From positions 124,001-188,000 of the forward strand of contig JAWLCL010000009.1 of NCBI GenBank assembly GCA_041687255.1: a DNA stretch of 64,000 nucleotides, written 5' to 3'. The DNA comes from Mariniphaga sp041687255. Its GTDB lineage: Bacteria > Bacteroidota > Bacteroidia > Bacteroidales > Prolixibacteraceae. Under the pieces are notes generated by a model, which searched no databases, was not told the DNA's origin, and saw only the letters and a list, made by a program, of their open reading frames with translations. Shown here piece after piece: positions 50,295 to 59,212 of this stretch (its first letter is position 1; each line of letters starts with the position of its first letter). The translations under genes were made by a program, and so were the position numbers.

Positions 50295-51734
50295 ATGAAC
50301 CGTACTGTTTTAACCTGGATACTGCTTTTTTTTGTTGTTTCTTGCACAAAGGAAGTTTTAGTAATACCTGAGCCTGTCTCTGAGGAACTGGGACAATCTC
50401 CCGAAGAATTTGATATCGAAGTTCGGAAAGTTACCGACACTTATATCTGGATTGAATGGAATGATGCCATCGATCCGGAAGGGGAAGAAGTTACCTATGA
50501 AATTTCTCAGAATGATTCAGTTATTATTTATAACTACAAGTTTAATGCCTTTACAATCGAAAACCTCCAGCCCGATACGGAATACAAAATTGGAGTAATT
50601 GCTTCAGATGTCAATTATAATAGGCAATCAAATTTTGTAAAAGTCAGGACCAAAGAACAACTTTTACGCGGATACTCTCATTACGATTTGGGATTTCATT
50701 TTGATTATTATTTCACACATGCAATAAAAACCAGTGATGACGGGATTTTGGTTGCCGGAAGAAAAGATGATTTATACGGAATTCAATTCCTTTTGAAAAT
50801 TGATTGTGATTTTGAAATTCAATGGCTAAAAGAATTTGAGGGCGACTATACAGACCATATTTCGGAATTGATTCAAACACAGGATGAAAGTTACATAATT
50901 GCGAGACATAAATCAGTAGCTAAAATTGATGCTTATGGAAATCAAATTTGGTCGTATGCAAATGGGATTGAAACAAATCTTACTCAGATTAATGCTGTAT
51001 ATGAGACAGAAAATGGCGATATTGTTGCAGCAGGAACCGCAGATTTAAATTCTGTAAATAACGAAAATATTGATTTGAAAGGTTTTATTATTCGACTCTC
51101 CTCAAACGGAAATCTTATTTGGAGTAAGTTTTATGGGGATACCTTTAGAAACAGAGCAGACCAAATCGTTGCAAAGCCGAATGGAAATTTATTGATAGCC
51201 GGAACCGTTACTTATTATTACGAAGGCAGTACTGAAGACAAAAACTGTTTGTGGGTTTTGGAAACCGATAAGAATGGAGAAGTTATTTTTAATTCAGTAA
51301 TGGGAAACCAATTTAAAGGCGATGACATAATAAAGGACATTGTATTATGGGATAACACTAACCTTCTTTTTTGCGGGAGCAGTTATGGTGCCATGGGATA
51401 TGCAGGTGCATATAATTATAATCCAAGATTTCTAAAAATAAATTTTTCGAACGAAAAATTATGGGACAAATATCCAGAAGTAGAAGATTTGGGTGCATTC
51501 CCAACGTATGATGGAATTATAGAAGTAACAGATGAAAAATTTAGCTTCTTTGCAAATGGTGAAAGAGGAATATATGTTGGAACAATAAACAATTCAGGAC
51601 AAATAATTTGGGATTTAAAGATTTTGGACATTCCTGATAGTATTTTTATGAAATTTCTTGATAATGATGATCTGGCCTGTTTGACAACCAGTGGCTATTT
51701 GTTTGTGGTCAATCCAAACGGTTACAAAGAATAG
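50295..51734 (+). CDS. Lipoprotein with fibronectin III and delta-60-type repeat propeller, AT-rich
   Basis: A 479-residue lipoprotein (Cys17 in VVSCTKEVLVIPEP). Residues ~38-118 are a fibronectin type III domain (YIWIEWNDAIDPEGEEVTYE, LQPDTEYKIGVIASD). The rest consists of repeats of the form 'DDGILVAGRKDD - FLLKIDCDFEIQWLKEF', 'NGDIVAAGTADL - FIIRLSSNGNLIWSKFYG', 'NGNLLIAGTVTY - WVLETDKNGEVIFNSVMG', i.e. a delta-60/SBBP-like propeller. Translationally linked to the kelch lipoprotein (2-bp gap) and same A/T-rich composition, so the two probably act together at the cell surface. Confidence 0.82.
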   Translation: MNRTVLTWILLFFVVSCTKEVLVIPEPVSEELGQSPEEFDIEVRKVTDTYIWIEWNDAIDPEGEEVTYEISQNDSVIIYNYKFNAFTIENLQPDTEYKIGVIASDVNYNRQSNFVKVRTKEQLLRGYSHYDLGFHFDYYFTHAIKTSDDGILVAGRKDDLYGIQFLLKIDCDFEIQWLKEFEGDYTDHISELIQTQDESYIIARHKSVAKIDAYGNQIWSYANGIETNLTQINAVYETENGDIVAAGTADLNSVNNENIDLKGFIIRLSSNGNLIWSKFYGDTFRNRADQIVAKPNGNLLIAGTVTYYYEGSTEDKNCLWVLETDKNGEVIFNSVMGNQFKGDDIIKDIVLWDNTNLLFCGSSYGAMGYAGAYNYNPRFLKINFSNEKLWDKYPEVEDLGAFPTYDGIIEVTDEKFSFFANGERGIYVGTINNSGQIIWDLKILDIPDSIFMKFLDNDDLACLTTSGYLFVVNPNGYKE

Positions 51735-51868
51735 TTTGCAGGTATAAATTTTACCTGAACAATCGGAAATTTACAAGATTGGACGCAGATCCCGATGTAC
51801 ATTGGGATAATTCTTTATGATTTATTTGATGCAGAATCCGGGAGGACATAGGAAGTTTTGGTTTCAGC

Positions 51869-51934
51869 TGGTTTGCATCCCTTGTGTTTACCTGCAGGAA
51901 CCGGAATCAGAAGAGGCGGATGCTATCGCCTTTG
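51869..51934 (+). repeat. Structured dispersed intergenic repeat, copy C
   Basis: TGGTTTGCATCCCTT (51869-51883), TTTACCTGCAGGAACCGGAAT (split as 51888-51906) and AAGAGGCGGATGCTATCGCC (51911-51930). GCATCC pairs with GGATGC around the CCTGCAGG palindrome. Copies A and B upstream. Confidence 0.82.
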
Positions 51935-51976
51935 AGGCATAAGGTGTTAAAATATGTTACCTGGAAAGACAATAAT

Positions 51977-51997
51977 CTTTGACTTTTAAAGTCAAAG
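51977..51997. repeat. Inverted repeat CTTTGACTTT/AAAGTCAAAG
   Basis: Ten-base arms separated by one base. No T-run follows, so a terminator role is uncertain. It lies between the lipoprotein pair and the convergent cupin gene; the rest of 51998-52184 shows nothing. Confidence 0.6.
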
Positions 51998-52184
51998 TCC
52001 CGTTGGGCTGCAGATAAATGAAACGTTCAGTTTTTGGGGATGCCGGAAAAGATAAAATTGGGCCTTAATAATGGCAATTTACTGTATTTACAGGTTTAAA
52101 AGAATCAGGAGAACCGTTGGCTCTCCTGATTCAAGTTTCTCTGTTGCTGAAAAGGAGCAGATAGTGCAATTTGTTTCCGGCAAA

Positions 52185-52574
52185 TTATTGATTTTTAACC
52201 TTCTCTTTCATATGGTCTATAACCATCGTATGTTCGTGCTGGGGGCTGAACATTATGAATTCAGCATCTGCATTGACCTTTACGTTATGTCCTGCCGGCC
52301 AGTAAAACAGTTCCTTTTCGTCAACCGTTTCCTGGTTTCCGTCAGCATCGGTTGTGGTAATTTGACCGCTGAGCACATATCCCCAGTGAGGGGTCTGGCA
52401 CAAATTTCCTTCAAGTCCCATGAAAAGGGGGGTGGTATCAACACCGGCTGAAAGGCTGAAGTATTCGCCACTGATTTTGCCGAGTCCTGTAGCGTCGCCA
52501 AAATCAGTTCTCTGACGCAATACTGCACCGGGAATCTCCATTTTAACCTCAATGTCGTCTTTTGCAATTTTCAT
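52185..52574 (-). CDS. Cupin-domain protein
   Basis: A 129-residue cytosolic protein with a single small cupin barrel: GEYFSLSAGVDTTPLF, TPHWGYVLSGQITTTDADG (cupin motif 1-like, His in PHWG), KELFYWPAGHNVKVNADAEFIMFSPQHEH (motif 2). Glycine and histidine placement suggests a possible metal site formed by His in PHWG and QHEH, but the full HxH...E/H set is not obvious. Function unknown. It is a single minus-strand gene. Confidence 0.85.
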   Translation of the reverse strand: MKIAKDDIEVKMEIPGAVLRQRTDFGDATGLGKISGEYFSLSAGVDTTPLFMGLEGNLCQTPHWGYVLSGQITTTDADGNQETVDEKELFYWPAGHNVKVNADAEFIMFSPQHEHTMVIDHMKEKVKNQ

Positions 52575-52915
52575 GATAGTTTCTCCTTATTAATGTTGGA
52601 TGAAAATCCCACATGACAAGCTATTGCTGCATCCATTTCAGTTAATAACGGACAGGCTGTGTATAACATCCTTACAGAGGAAATGTTCAGTAAAGAACTA
52701 AGGGCAGAAAACTTAGAGAAAAGATTGAAGGCCTGTCTGCAATCAGGGAGGCTGCAACTTTGGGGGGCGGAGCCGGGTTGCAGCTGTGACTTTTTTGCTG
52801 CACTGCAGCTAAAAGCCTGCATAAGAACTATGAAATTCAGCGGGACATATGTTAAACCCAATTTGAAACCGGATTTGAGTGCCACACCATTTTACGGCTG
52901 CACGCTGAAAACTTT
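52575..52915. other. Intergenic region, nothing supported
   Basis: Frames on both strands overlap one another and are Ser/Cys/Leu-rich without family resemblance. No repeat seen before the promoter box at 52916. Confidence 0.45.
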
Positions 52916-52923
52916 TACTTTTG
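52916..52923 (+). promoter_or_regulatory. Probable -7 promoter box of the stress pair
   Basis: TACTTTTG matches TAnnTTTG exactly, 55 bp before the start at 52978. Confidence 0.45.
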
Positions 52924-52977
52924 GCAGATGTTAATTAAAATGAGAAAACCCTTTTTTATTTACTAAAACATACAACT

Positions 52978-53568
52978 ATGGCAGATCTTAATATTAAAAA
53001 GAAAAGTAACAAGAAACCGCTGCTTTGGACGGTTTTGGCGCTGTTGGCAGTTGTTGCAATAATCTTGGTTTTGATAGGTAACAATGAAGATGAAACTTAT
53101 GTGGAAACCGAAGAAGAAGTTGTTACCGAACCCGGAACATGGGGAGATGATGCCGGCACTGGAGAAGCCAACCAGGCAATTGACCAGTATGTTACCTATA
53201 CCTCTGATTTGGGAGAAATCGATGTTGACCACGAGACATCACACAGAGGTATAACCTTACTCGCCGACGCATTGGCCACGCTGACAAATGATGCGCAGGA
53301 TGATGTGGAAGAGCTTCGGCAACAAGCCGACCAGTTGCTTGAAAACCCTAATACGGATGAGCATGCCGGAATTGTGCACGATGCTTTTGTGACGGCGTCA
53401 AGGATTATTGAAGAGAACGTTGCAACTACTGATGCACTGAAGGAGGAAGCCAACCAGGTTACGAATGCCGCACAGGCTGTTGATGGCGATGTGTTGTTAA
53501 CCGACCAAAAAGATGCCGTCAAAAACTTCTTTGACACAGCAGCAAATACACTTAATAACCTTGAATAA
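52978..53568 (+). CDS. Single-pass membrane protein of unknown function
   Basis: A 196-residue protein: basic N-terminus (MADLNIKKKSNKKP), one transmembrane helix (~15-36, LLWTVLALLAVVAIILVLIG), an acidic linker (NEDETYVETEEEVVTEPG) and a helical extracytoplasmic domain (~65-196) rich in Ala/Asp/Glu/Gln with heptad-like segments (ITLLADALATLTNDAQDDVE, LRQQADQLLENPNTDEHAGI). No known family. It lies 64 bp upstream of a PRC-barrel gene; together they resemble stress-induced gene pairs in aquatic Bacteroidota. Role unknown. Confidence 0.78.
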   Translation: MADLNIKKKSNKKPLLWTVLALLAVVAIILVLIGNNEDETYVETEEEVVTEPGTWGDDAGTGEANQAIDQYVTYTSDLGEIDVDHETSHRGITLLADALATLTNDAQDDVEELRQQADQLLENPNTDEHAGIVHDAFVTASRIIEENVATTDALKEEANQVTNAAQAVDGDVLLTDQKDAVKNFFDTAANTLNNLE

Positions 53569-53632
53569 AATAAAGATTTTTGTTGCAGGACATTACCACA
53601 TATCCATTTTTTTAAATCATAAAAACACTGTT

Positions 53633-54196
53633 ATGGCAGATAAAAAACACAGCAAGCTGGAATATCTCAGCAATTTAAGTAAGTATAAGATGGCTGATGA
53701 TGATCCTGATGTAAGAGGATGGGACGTATACGACGCGAATGACGATAAAGTGGGAAAAGTAACCGGACTGCTGGCAAGCCCGGAGCGGGAAAAAATTGTT
53801 TACCTTGACGTGGAACCCCTGGAAGAACTCTTGTCTGAAAGTCATAATCCCTTTGATGCCGCACATGAAGGGGGAATCCATGAATACCAGGACCGGAAAG
53901 GAAATGTACGGATGATTATTCCGGTTGGAGTGGCCCGAGTCGACAGAGACAGAAAAGTTGTGGTGGCCGATGGCATCCGGAAGTCAGCATTTAAAGATTA
54001 TCCGACTTACCGCTACCGCGAGGATTTGCCAATTCATGCTGATTATGAACGTCAGGTGCGAGACAGAAACCGAGGTGTTTTCCATCCAAATGAAGGTACT
54101 CTGCCGGAAGAAAATGAACCTGAAAGGAACGATTACGGCACTTCAGATTATGATGCCGACCGGTTTTACGGGCGAAAAGAAAGAGGGTCCAGATAA
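53633..54196 (+). CDS. PRC-barrel domain protein
   Basis: A 187-residue protein starting at 53633 (MADKKHSKLEYLSNLSKYKM); an upstream in-frame codon at 53513 would overlap the preceding gene and adds no conserved sequence. Residues ~22-120 form a PRC-barrel-like domain: DVRGWDVYDANDDKVGKVTGLLAS, KIVYLDVEPLEELL, IPVGVARVDRDRKVVVAD. The tail (~125-187) is strongly charged and disordered-looking. Many bacterial PRC-barrel proteins of this type are general-stress proteins, often expressed with small membrane proteins such as the one encoded just upstream. Cytosolic; binding partner unknown. Confidence 0.9.
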   Translation: MADKKHSKLEYLSNLSKYKMADDDPDVRGWDVYDANDDKVGKVTGLLASPEREKIVYLDVEPLEELLSESHNPFDAAHEGGIHEYQDRKGNVRMIIPVGVARVDRDRKVVVADGIRKSAFKDYPTYRYREDLPIHADYERQVRDRNRGVFHPNEGTLPEENEPERNDYGTSDYDADRFYGRKERGSR

Positions 54197-54227
54197 TTGT
54201 GCTGGTGACTCCTGAATTATCCATTAG

Positions 54228-54266
54228 GTTATTGATCAGGTGAACCTAATTTACCTGATCAATAAC
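54228..54266. terminator. Bidirectional terminator-like hairpin
   Basis: GTTATTGATCAGGT (54228-54241) is exactly complementary to 54253-54266, with an 11-nt loop, centred between the convergent PRC-barrel (ends 54196) and FUSC (ends 54273) genes. Confidence 0.75.
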
Positions 54267-54272
54267 TTAAAG

Positions 54273-55289
54273 TTATGCTTTCTCAAAAAAGTCGTTCGTT
54301 ATTTTCAGGTTACCCCGGATTTCATCGATAGCAAACAGAAAGGTATGCTGCATGTTCAATATTTCCGGATTGTTTTCTGCAAATTTTATGTCGTTTTTTA
54401 TTTTTGAAATGACTGCCGCTAAATCATCGAATTCCTGTTCATTATCGAATTCCGATTTGCTTATTTTATCCAGTATGTGGGTTACTGTCTGCATAAACTC
54501 ATTAATGTTGTTCCGAATTCCGGAAAGTTCTCCGCCGATTTCTGTTTTTGTTTTTGCCGAAATGCGGTCGGTCATCACCACCGAGATGTAAACTTTCTCT
54601 ATGGCATCTATGGCATTCCCGATGTTTTTTGAATCGTAAAATTTAATGTTTTTTGCTGCATTCCGGGCACCGCCCATATTGGAATAAAAGTTTTTCCGGG
54701 CATACTCGGGGCTTTTCCCATCTTCCGATTGCGTGTTGTGCATAACTATGGTAAACCGGTCGCTCAATGCCATTACGGCTTTGCGCATATAATTTTTGGC
54801 TCTTACTTCGGCTTTGTGAGGCATCACCAGTAACGAAACCAAAACGCCTATACCGGCACCTGTGCCAATAGCAATTATCCTGTCGGCAGAGATCTCAATG
54901 ACATTGGCTTCTGCTCCCAATGCAATTGAAACAGCTGCCACCACACCGTAGCGCCACTCGCTTTTTACTGCTGCTATGGCATTCATTACCAGCATGGTTA
55001 AAGCCAGGGCAGCTGCCGTTCCCCAGCCATGGGGCAAAAGCCAGACCAACAGAACAGCCAGGATTATCCCCAGCAGCGTTGCCATAACTCTGTTCCGTGC
55101 GGCAGTTAATGTACTTCCAATGTGGAAGTCAAGGATCAGGACGGCAGCCAATATGGATAAAAAAGCCTCTCCGGGTCTTATCTGAGTAATGACAGCATAG
55201 GTAACCACTGCGGCAACAGCCGATCGCAGGGACAGCCTCAGGATATCCTTTTTATGGCTCTTTATTGTTTTTTTTAATCTGTTCAGCAT
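54273..55289 (-). CDS. FUSC / aromatic acid exporter-like family protein
   Basis: A 338-residue protein from ATG 55289 (MLNRLKKTIKSHKKDILRLS). About six N-terminal transmembrane helices (~20-170), with the family's RSAVAAVVTYAVITQIRPGEAFLSILAAVLI and LTAARNRVMATLLGIILAVLL, then a cytosolic helical domain with RAKNYMRKAVMALSDRFT and KTKTEIGGELSGIRNNINEF. The architecture fits FUSC/ArAE_1-type (YgaE/YccS-like) membrane proteins that are thought to export aromatic acids or other organic anions. No membrane-fusion partner is adjacent. A longer N-terminus starting at 55328 is unlikely. Confidence 0.87.
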   Translation of the reverse strand: MLNRLKKTIKSHKKDILRLSLRSAVAAVVTYAVITQIRPGEAFLSILAAVLILDFHIGSTLTAARNRVMATLLGIILAVLLVWLLPHGWGTAAALALTMLVMNAIAAVKSEWRYGVVAAVSIALGAEANVIEISADRIIAIGTGAGIGVLVSLLVMPHKAEVRAKNYMRKAVMALSDRFTIVMHNTQSEDGKSPEYARKNFYSNMGGARNAAKNIKFYDSKNIGNAIDAIEKVYISVVMTDRISAKTKTEIGGELSGIRNNINEFMQTVTHILDKISKSEFDNEQEFDDLAAVISKIKNDIKFAENNPEILNMQHTFLFAIDEIRGNLKITNDFFEKA

Positions 55290-55590
55290 AAAACAAGTAT
55301 ATCTTATAAAAATGGGATATATCACCACAACGAAAAATGTACGAACAGGTTTACTACAAAATTACAAAAATGTGCTGCCAGATTTTGTGATTGGCAGTCA
55401 TTGGTGGTAAATAATGGTGATTGGTGGAGATTGATAGCAGCTGGCATATTCGTACTTATCGAATTCCGAATTTTTAAGTGCCAGAAGGAGATTTATTGTA
55501 TTCGCACTTTCGACTCCCGGAACTTTTAATAGAACTTTAAAAGTAAGAAAAAGAGACCTCCCCTGAACCATAGGGCAGATGAAGACTGCA
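55290..55590. other. Intergenic region, nothing supported
   Basis: Contains degenerate TGGTGATTGGTGG words at 55400-55430. A minus-strand frame (55398-55613) includes FKVLLKVPGVESANTINLLL, which looks somewhat protein-like but overlaps the GH92 stop region and has no start or family. Confidence 0.4.
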
Positions 55591-57885
55591 CTACTGTTTC
55601 TTTTCATAGCCAAACATTAACTCACCACCTTTTACAAGCGTTTCGTGGCGAATGGTGAAATCAGCCAAAGGCTGTTTGTTAAAATTTGCGATTAATACCT
55701 TGTAACTTTCAGGTGAATTATTTTCAGTGTTGATTATGATTTCCTTTCCGGGATAATAATCCGGATTGAGTTGAATGGTAACTTTATCAAACATAGGGCT
55801 GCCCAGCTGGTATACCGGATTTTCTTCGGTTCCCCCGTTTAGCTGAAACAGTCCGAGTTTATAAATTACAGCCAGGCTTCCCATTAACCCCTGGTCTTCG
55901 TCGCCATTGTACCCTGAGTTGGTTGCAAACCCATTGAAGGCAGTTTGTGCTACTTTTTTCGACCAGTATTGCGTCCGGTCGGGCCGGTCGAGCTGATTGA
56001 AAATAAATGCCGTTTGCATGGAAGGTTGATTTCCATAATTTATAGGGATTCTGCGGTATTCGGGGTGCGTTTCTTTTGCATGCGCATCTCCGGCAGTGAA
56101 TCCCAATTTTTCAGCTTCTTCAAATTGCCCGTTCAGCTTGGCTGCGGCAGCTTCTTTTCCACCCATCAACTCTGCCAGACCTTCAATATCGTGGCCTACA
56201 AACCAGGTTCCCTGTGCCGGATTGGCTTCTACAAAACCGGGACTGTCATACGGGTCGAAATCGGGCAGCCAGTTTCCGTCAATATCTTTTGGACGCATCC
56301 ATCCCCATTCTTTGTCGTACACATTTTTGTAGTTTTCAGAACGTTGCATAAAATAGTCGTAATCATCTGTGTGCCCAAGTTTTTTAGCCAGCTGTGCCAA
56401 AGTCCAATCCTGGTAGGCATATTCCAGTGTCATTCCCGGCCCATTCTGATGAAAGCCAAAGTGCATTCCCTGTGGATTCGGGTGTGGTACATATCCGTTT
56501 TCGATGTAGTAATCCAATCCGCCGCCGATTTCCGTTTTGTGCTCGTAACCCGCCTTTGACATAATTCCACCGGGCATGTGCCCTTTTTTCAGCGCCTGGT
56601 AAATTTCTTCCAGTCCTTCTTTTACGATTCCTTTTTGAATGGCACTTACAATAAACGGAGTTGCAGTTGCACCTGTCATTACGTAGGTGTAATTCCCACC
56701 GGAAGGACCGCGCGGAACCCTGCCACCATCATTGTAATACTGCATCAGTGATTGCACAAACTCCTCATAAATTTCAGGATATACCAGGCCCCAAAGGGTA
56801 TTAAGCGTCCACTGAGCTCCCCAAAATGAATCTGAATTGTAGTGATTAAATTTTGGTTCTTCCTTGTCGTTCAACGGAAGTTGCCCGATTCGAAAAGCAG
56901 CTCCGGTATTATCGGGATAAGCACCGTTAACATCGCTGATAACACGGCGCCCCTGGAGAGCGTGCCACAAATCGGTGTAAAACCTGCGTTGGTCGGTTGA
57001 CGTACCTCCTTCAACTTTAATGCGTGAAAGCATTGAATTCCATTCCGCTTTTGAGTCAGCAACAACAGCATCAAAATCCCAATGGCTTAGTTCCGTATTC
57101 ATATTTTCTGCGGCATTTACTGCCGAGGTATAAGAAATGGCAGCTTTCATCAATACCTTGTTGCCTTTTGAATTTTCGAGCGTAAGCAGATAGTTTCCCG
57201 TCGCCTCATCTGCTTTTATTTCCTCAATTTCAGCATTTAGCTTAATGTGAAAAAATACGGTAACTGGTTTTGGCCGGCGCACGGTTGGCGCACAGTCGAA
57301 TTTCCCCCAGAGTGTATTTTTATCGGTTTGTTCCATTGTGCCATTTACAGTATTGCATGGCCCCAACATTCCGTTCAGATTGAAAAGAACGGATGGCGTG
57401 CTGTTTTCCGGAAAGGAATACCGGTGAAAGCCAACACGTTTGGTGCTGGTTAATTCTGCCTGAATATTATACCGGTCTAATTCAAGGTAATGATAACCGA
57501 CTTCTGCTTTTTCGGTTTCGTGACTAAATGCAGAATAAAAATCAGTAAATATTTGCTCCTGGTTATTTTCGTCCGGCACAAGCGGCATAACTGACAAACC
57601 TGCAAGTTGCCACGCATGAATGTGGCTGAAACCTTTAATTGTGTCGGTGTTGTAACGGTAGCCGCTTCCCCAGGCTCCGCCCACCTGCGTATCGGGACTC
57701 AGGTTTACCATGCCAAACGGGCGGCAGGCGGTTGAAAAGAAAAACCAACGGGAATTTTCCGAATCAAGATGGGGATAGACTAAATCGACCGGATTAAAAG
57801 CTGTCTGTTCCTTTGTTGCAGCAGAACATCCAATGTTCAGCAACAGCAGAGCAAATAAAACTGAGAAATTGACGGAACGTATCAT
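55591..57885 (-). CDS. Glycoside hydrolase family 92 (alpha-mannosidase family) with Gln at the acid position
   Basis: A 764-residue lipoprotein (Cys20 in LLNIGCSAAT). N-terminal beta-sandwich (~25-260: FFFSTACRPFGMVNLSPDT, GFSHIHAWQL) and a catalytic (alpha/alpha)6 domain (~300-740: HYNSDSFWGAQWTLNTLWGL, GDEDQGLMGSLAV), the GH92 layout. The metal/base region GDEDQG (661-666) is present. In characterised GH92 alpha-mannosidases the catalytic acid is the Glu of a GNEP motif; here the motif reads NYGNQPSMQ with Gln620. Gln at this place is known from a GH92 enzyme that removes mannose-1-phosphate caps, where the phosphate leaving group needs no acid. So the substrate may not be a plain mannoside. 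Second gene of an operon with GH29. Confidence 0.9.
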   Translation of the reverse strand: MIRSVNFSVLFALLLLNIGCSAATKEQTAFNPVDLVYPHLDSENSRWFFFSTACRPFGMVNLSPDTQVGGAWGSGYRYNTDTIKGFSHIHAWQLAGLSVMPLVPDENNQEQIFTDFYSAFSHETEKAEVGYHYLELDRYNIQAELTSTKRVGFHRYSFPENSTPSVLFNLNGMLGPCNTVNGTMEQTDKNTLWGKFDCAPTVRRPKPVTVFFHIKLNAEIEEIKADEATGNYLLTLENSKGNKVLMKAAISYTSAVNAAENMNTELSHWDFDAVVADSKAEWNSMLSRIKVEGGTSTDQRRFYTDLWHALQGRRVISDVNGAYPDNTGAAFRIGQLPLNDKEEPKFNHYNSDSFWGAQWTLNTLWGLVYPEIYEEFVQSLMQYYNDGGRVPRGPSGGNYTYVMTGATATPFIVSAIQKGIVKEGLEEIYQALKKGHMPGGIMSKAGYEHKTEIGGGLDYYIENGYVPHPNPQGMHFGFHQNGPGMTLEYAYQDWTLAQLAKKLGHTDDYDYFMQRSENYKNVYDKEWGWMRPKDIDGNWLPDFDPYDSPGFVEANPAQGTWFVGHDIEGLAELMGGKEAAAAKLNGQFEEAEKLGFTAGDAHAKETHPEYRRIPINYGNQPSMQTAFIFNQLDRPDRTQYWSKKVAQTAFNGFATNSGYNGDEDQGLMGSLAVIYKLGLFQLNGGTEENPVYQLGSPMFDKVTIQLNPDYYPGKEIIINTENNSPESYKVLIANFNKQPLADFTIRHETLVKGGELMFGYEKKQ

Positions 57886-57940
57886 GCTTAAAGCTTATGA
57901 GTGTTAAGATCTTGCGAAGGGTTTGACCAATGTCAGGATT

Positions 57941-58987
57941 CTATTTTAACATTTTTCCAACCTTGATTAAAATCTGAGCCGATTCTTTGGGAACTTCCCC
58001 ATTTCCATCGGGCCCCACATTTAGCAGGAAGTTGCCACCCTTTCCATTGATATCCTGCAGCTTTTCGTAAACCACCTCAGGACTCTTCCAGTCGGTATCT
58101 TTAATTTTATACCCCCAGGAATCATTCATCGTGTAGCAGGCTTCCCAGTAATGGTCTAATTTTGAATCAGGGTGAAACTGTTCGGGCGTTCCAAAGTCTT
58201 TTTTGAAAATCTTACGTTTCGAAACCCGGTTATTGATGATGATATCGGGCTTTAATTCCCGGATGTATTGATACAAATCGTTGCCATCTTCCAGGGTCCA
58301 GTAGTCAGCCCAATCGCCGTCGAACCATAGAATTTCCGTGTCGTATTTTTCAATCAGTTCTTTAATCTGGTTTTTCATATACTGCACATATTCTGCTTTT
58401 TTACCCTCCACCAGAGTTGGATTTTGCCAGCGTTTACGGTCCTGCTCCCGGGCACCGGTATCGGGAATGTCATGCGACGGGTGGTTCCAGTCGATAATGC
58501 TGTAATAGGTTCCAAAATGCAGCCCGTGCTTTTTGCAGGCATCAGATAATTCCATAATAAAATCGCGGCCTGCCATGGGCGAACTGGCAATGTCGTATTC
58601 GGTGTAATCCGATTCAAACAAACAAAATCCTTCGTGGTGTTTGGACGTAATTACAATGTATTTCATTCCCGCTTTTTTAGCGAGCCGGGCAATTTTATCG
58701 GCATTGTATTTTTTCGGTGACCAGGTATCAATCAGTTTAATGTAATCTGATTTTGGGATTTGCTGGTTGGCCTGGATCCATTCTGCATAACGGCCCTCAT
58801 CGTTTCCTTCGTAAATTCCTCCCAACTGGCTGTACAAGCCAAAATGGATAAACATACCGTATTTGGCATCGGTAAACCATTTCATGCGCTGGTTAAATTC
58901 AGTTTCTGATTCGTTGAGGTAATTGGGTTGTGTAAATGCTGCCAGGGAAACTAAAAGAGAAAATAATAGCGAAGCACAGGTTTTCAT
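57941..58987 (-). CDS. Glycoside hydrolase family 29 alpha-L-fucosidase-like enzyme
   Basis: A 348-residue exported enzyme (signal MKTCASLLFSLLVSLAAFTQ). Family marks: KWFTDAKYGMFIHFGLYS, the substrate-binding SKHHEGFCLFES (~115-126), and nucleophile Asp223 in EILWFDGDWADYW. Retaining alpha-L-fucosidase action is expected. At ~350 residues it consists of the catalytic barrel only and lacks the C-terminal beta-sandwich of ~450-residue relatives, as in short GH29-B-like members. It precedes the GH92 gene by 55 bp on the same strand, so both enzymes probably act on the same fucosylated, mannose-containing glycan. Confidence 0.9.
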   Translation of the reverse strand: MKTCASLLFSLLVSLAAFTQPNYLNESETEFNQRMKWFTDAKYGMFIHFGLYSQLGGIYEGNDEGRYAEWIQANQQIPKSDYIKLIDTWSPKKYNADKIARLAKKAGMKYIVITSKHHEGFCLFESDYTEYDIASSPMAGRDFIMELSDACKKHGLHFGTYYSIIDWNHPSHDIPDTGAREQDRKRWQNPTLVEGKKAEYVQYMKNQIKELIEKYDTEILWFDGDWADYWTLEDGNDLYQYIRELKPDIIINNRVSKRKIFKKDFGTPEQFHPDSKLDHYWEACYTMNDSWGYKIKDTDWKSPEVVYEKLQDINGKGGNFLLNVGPDGNGEVPKESAQILIKVGKMLK

Positions 58988-59212
58988 TTCATCAGTTTTA
59001 GAATTAAATAATAATATTACACAATTTTATTTTATTAATGTTGCTTATTAAGCTGTAATTGTGTGGTGGAATTAACTTTTCGTTTTATCTGCCAAGTTGA
59101 CCTTTCAGGATAACTACCATTTTCTAAAACAGAATGCAATATGGAGAAATGGCCGGTTCACGTGAGCCAAATAACAGCAAATGAAGCTAAACAATGAATG
59201 AGAGGAGCGAAA

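Noticed and set aside
55398..55613. 71-codon minus-strand frame after GH92
   Set aside because: Overlaps the GH92 end, start codon lies within that gene, and only a short part looks protein-like.
55591..58987. GH29-GH92 pair as part of a polysaccharide utilisation locus
   Set aside because: No SusC/SusD-like genes, hybrid regulator or sulfatase in the neighbourhood within this window.
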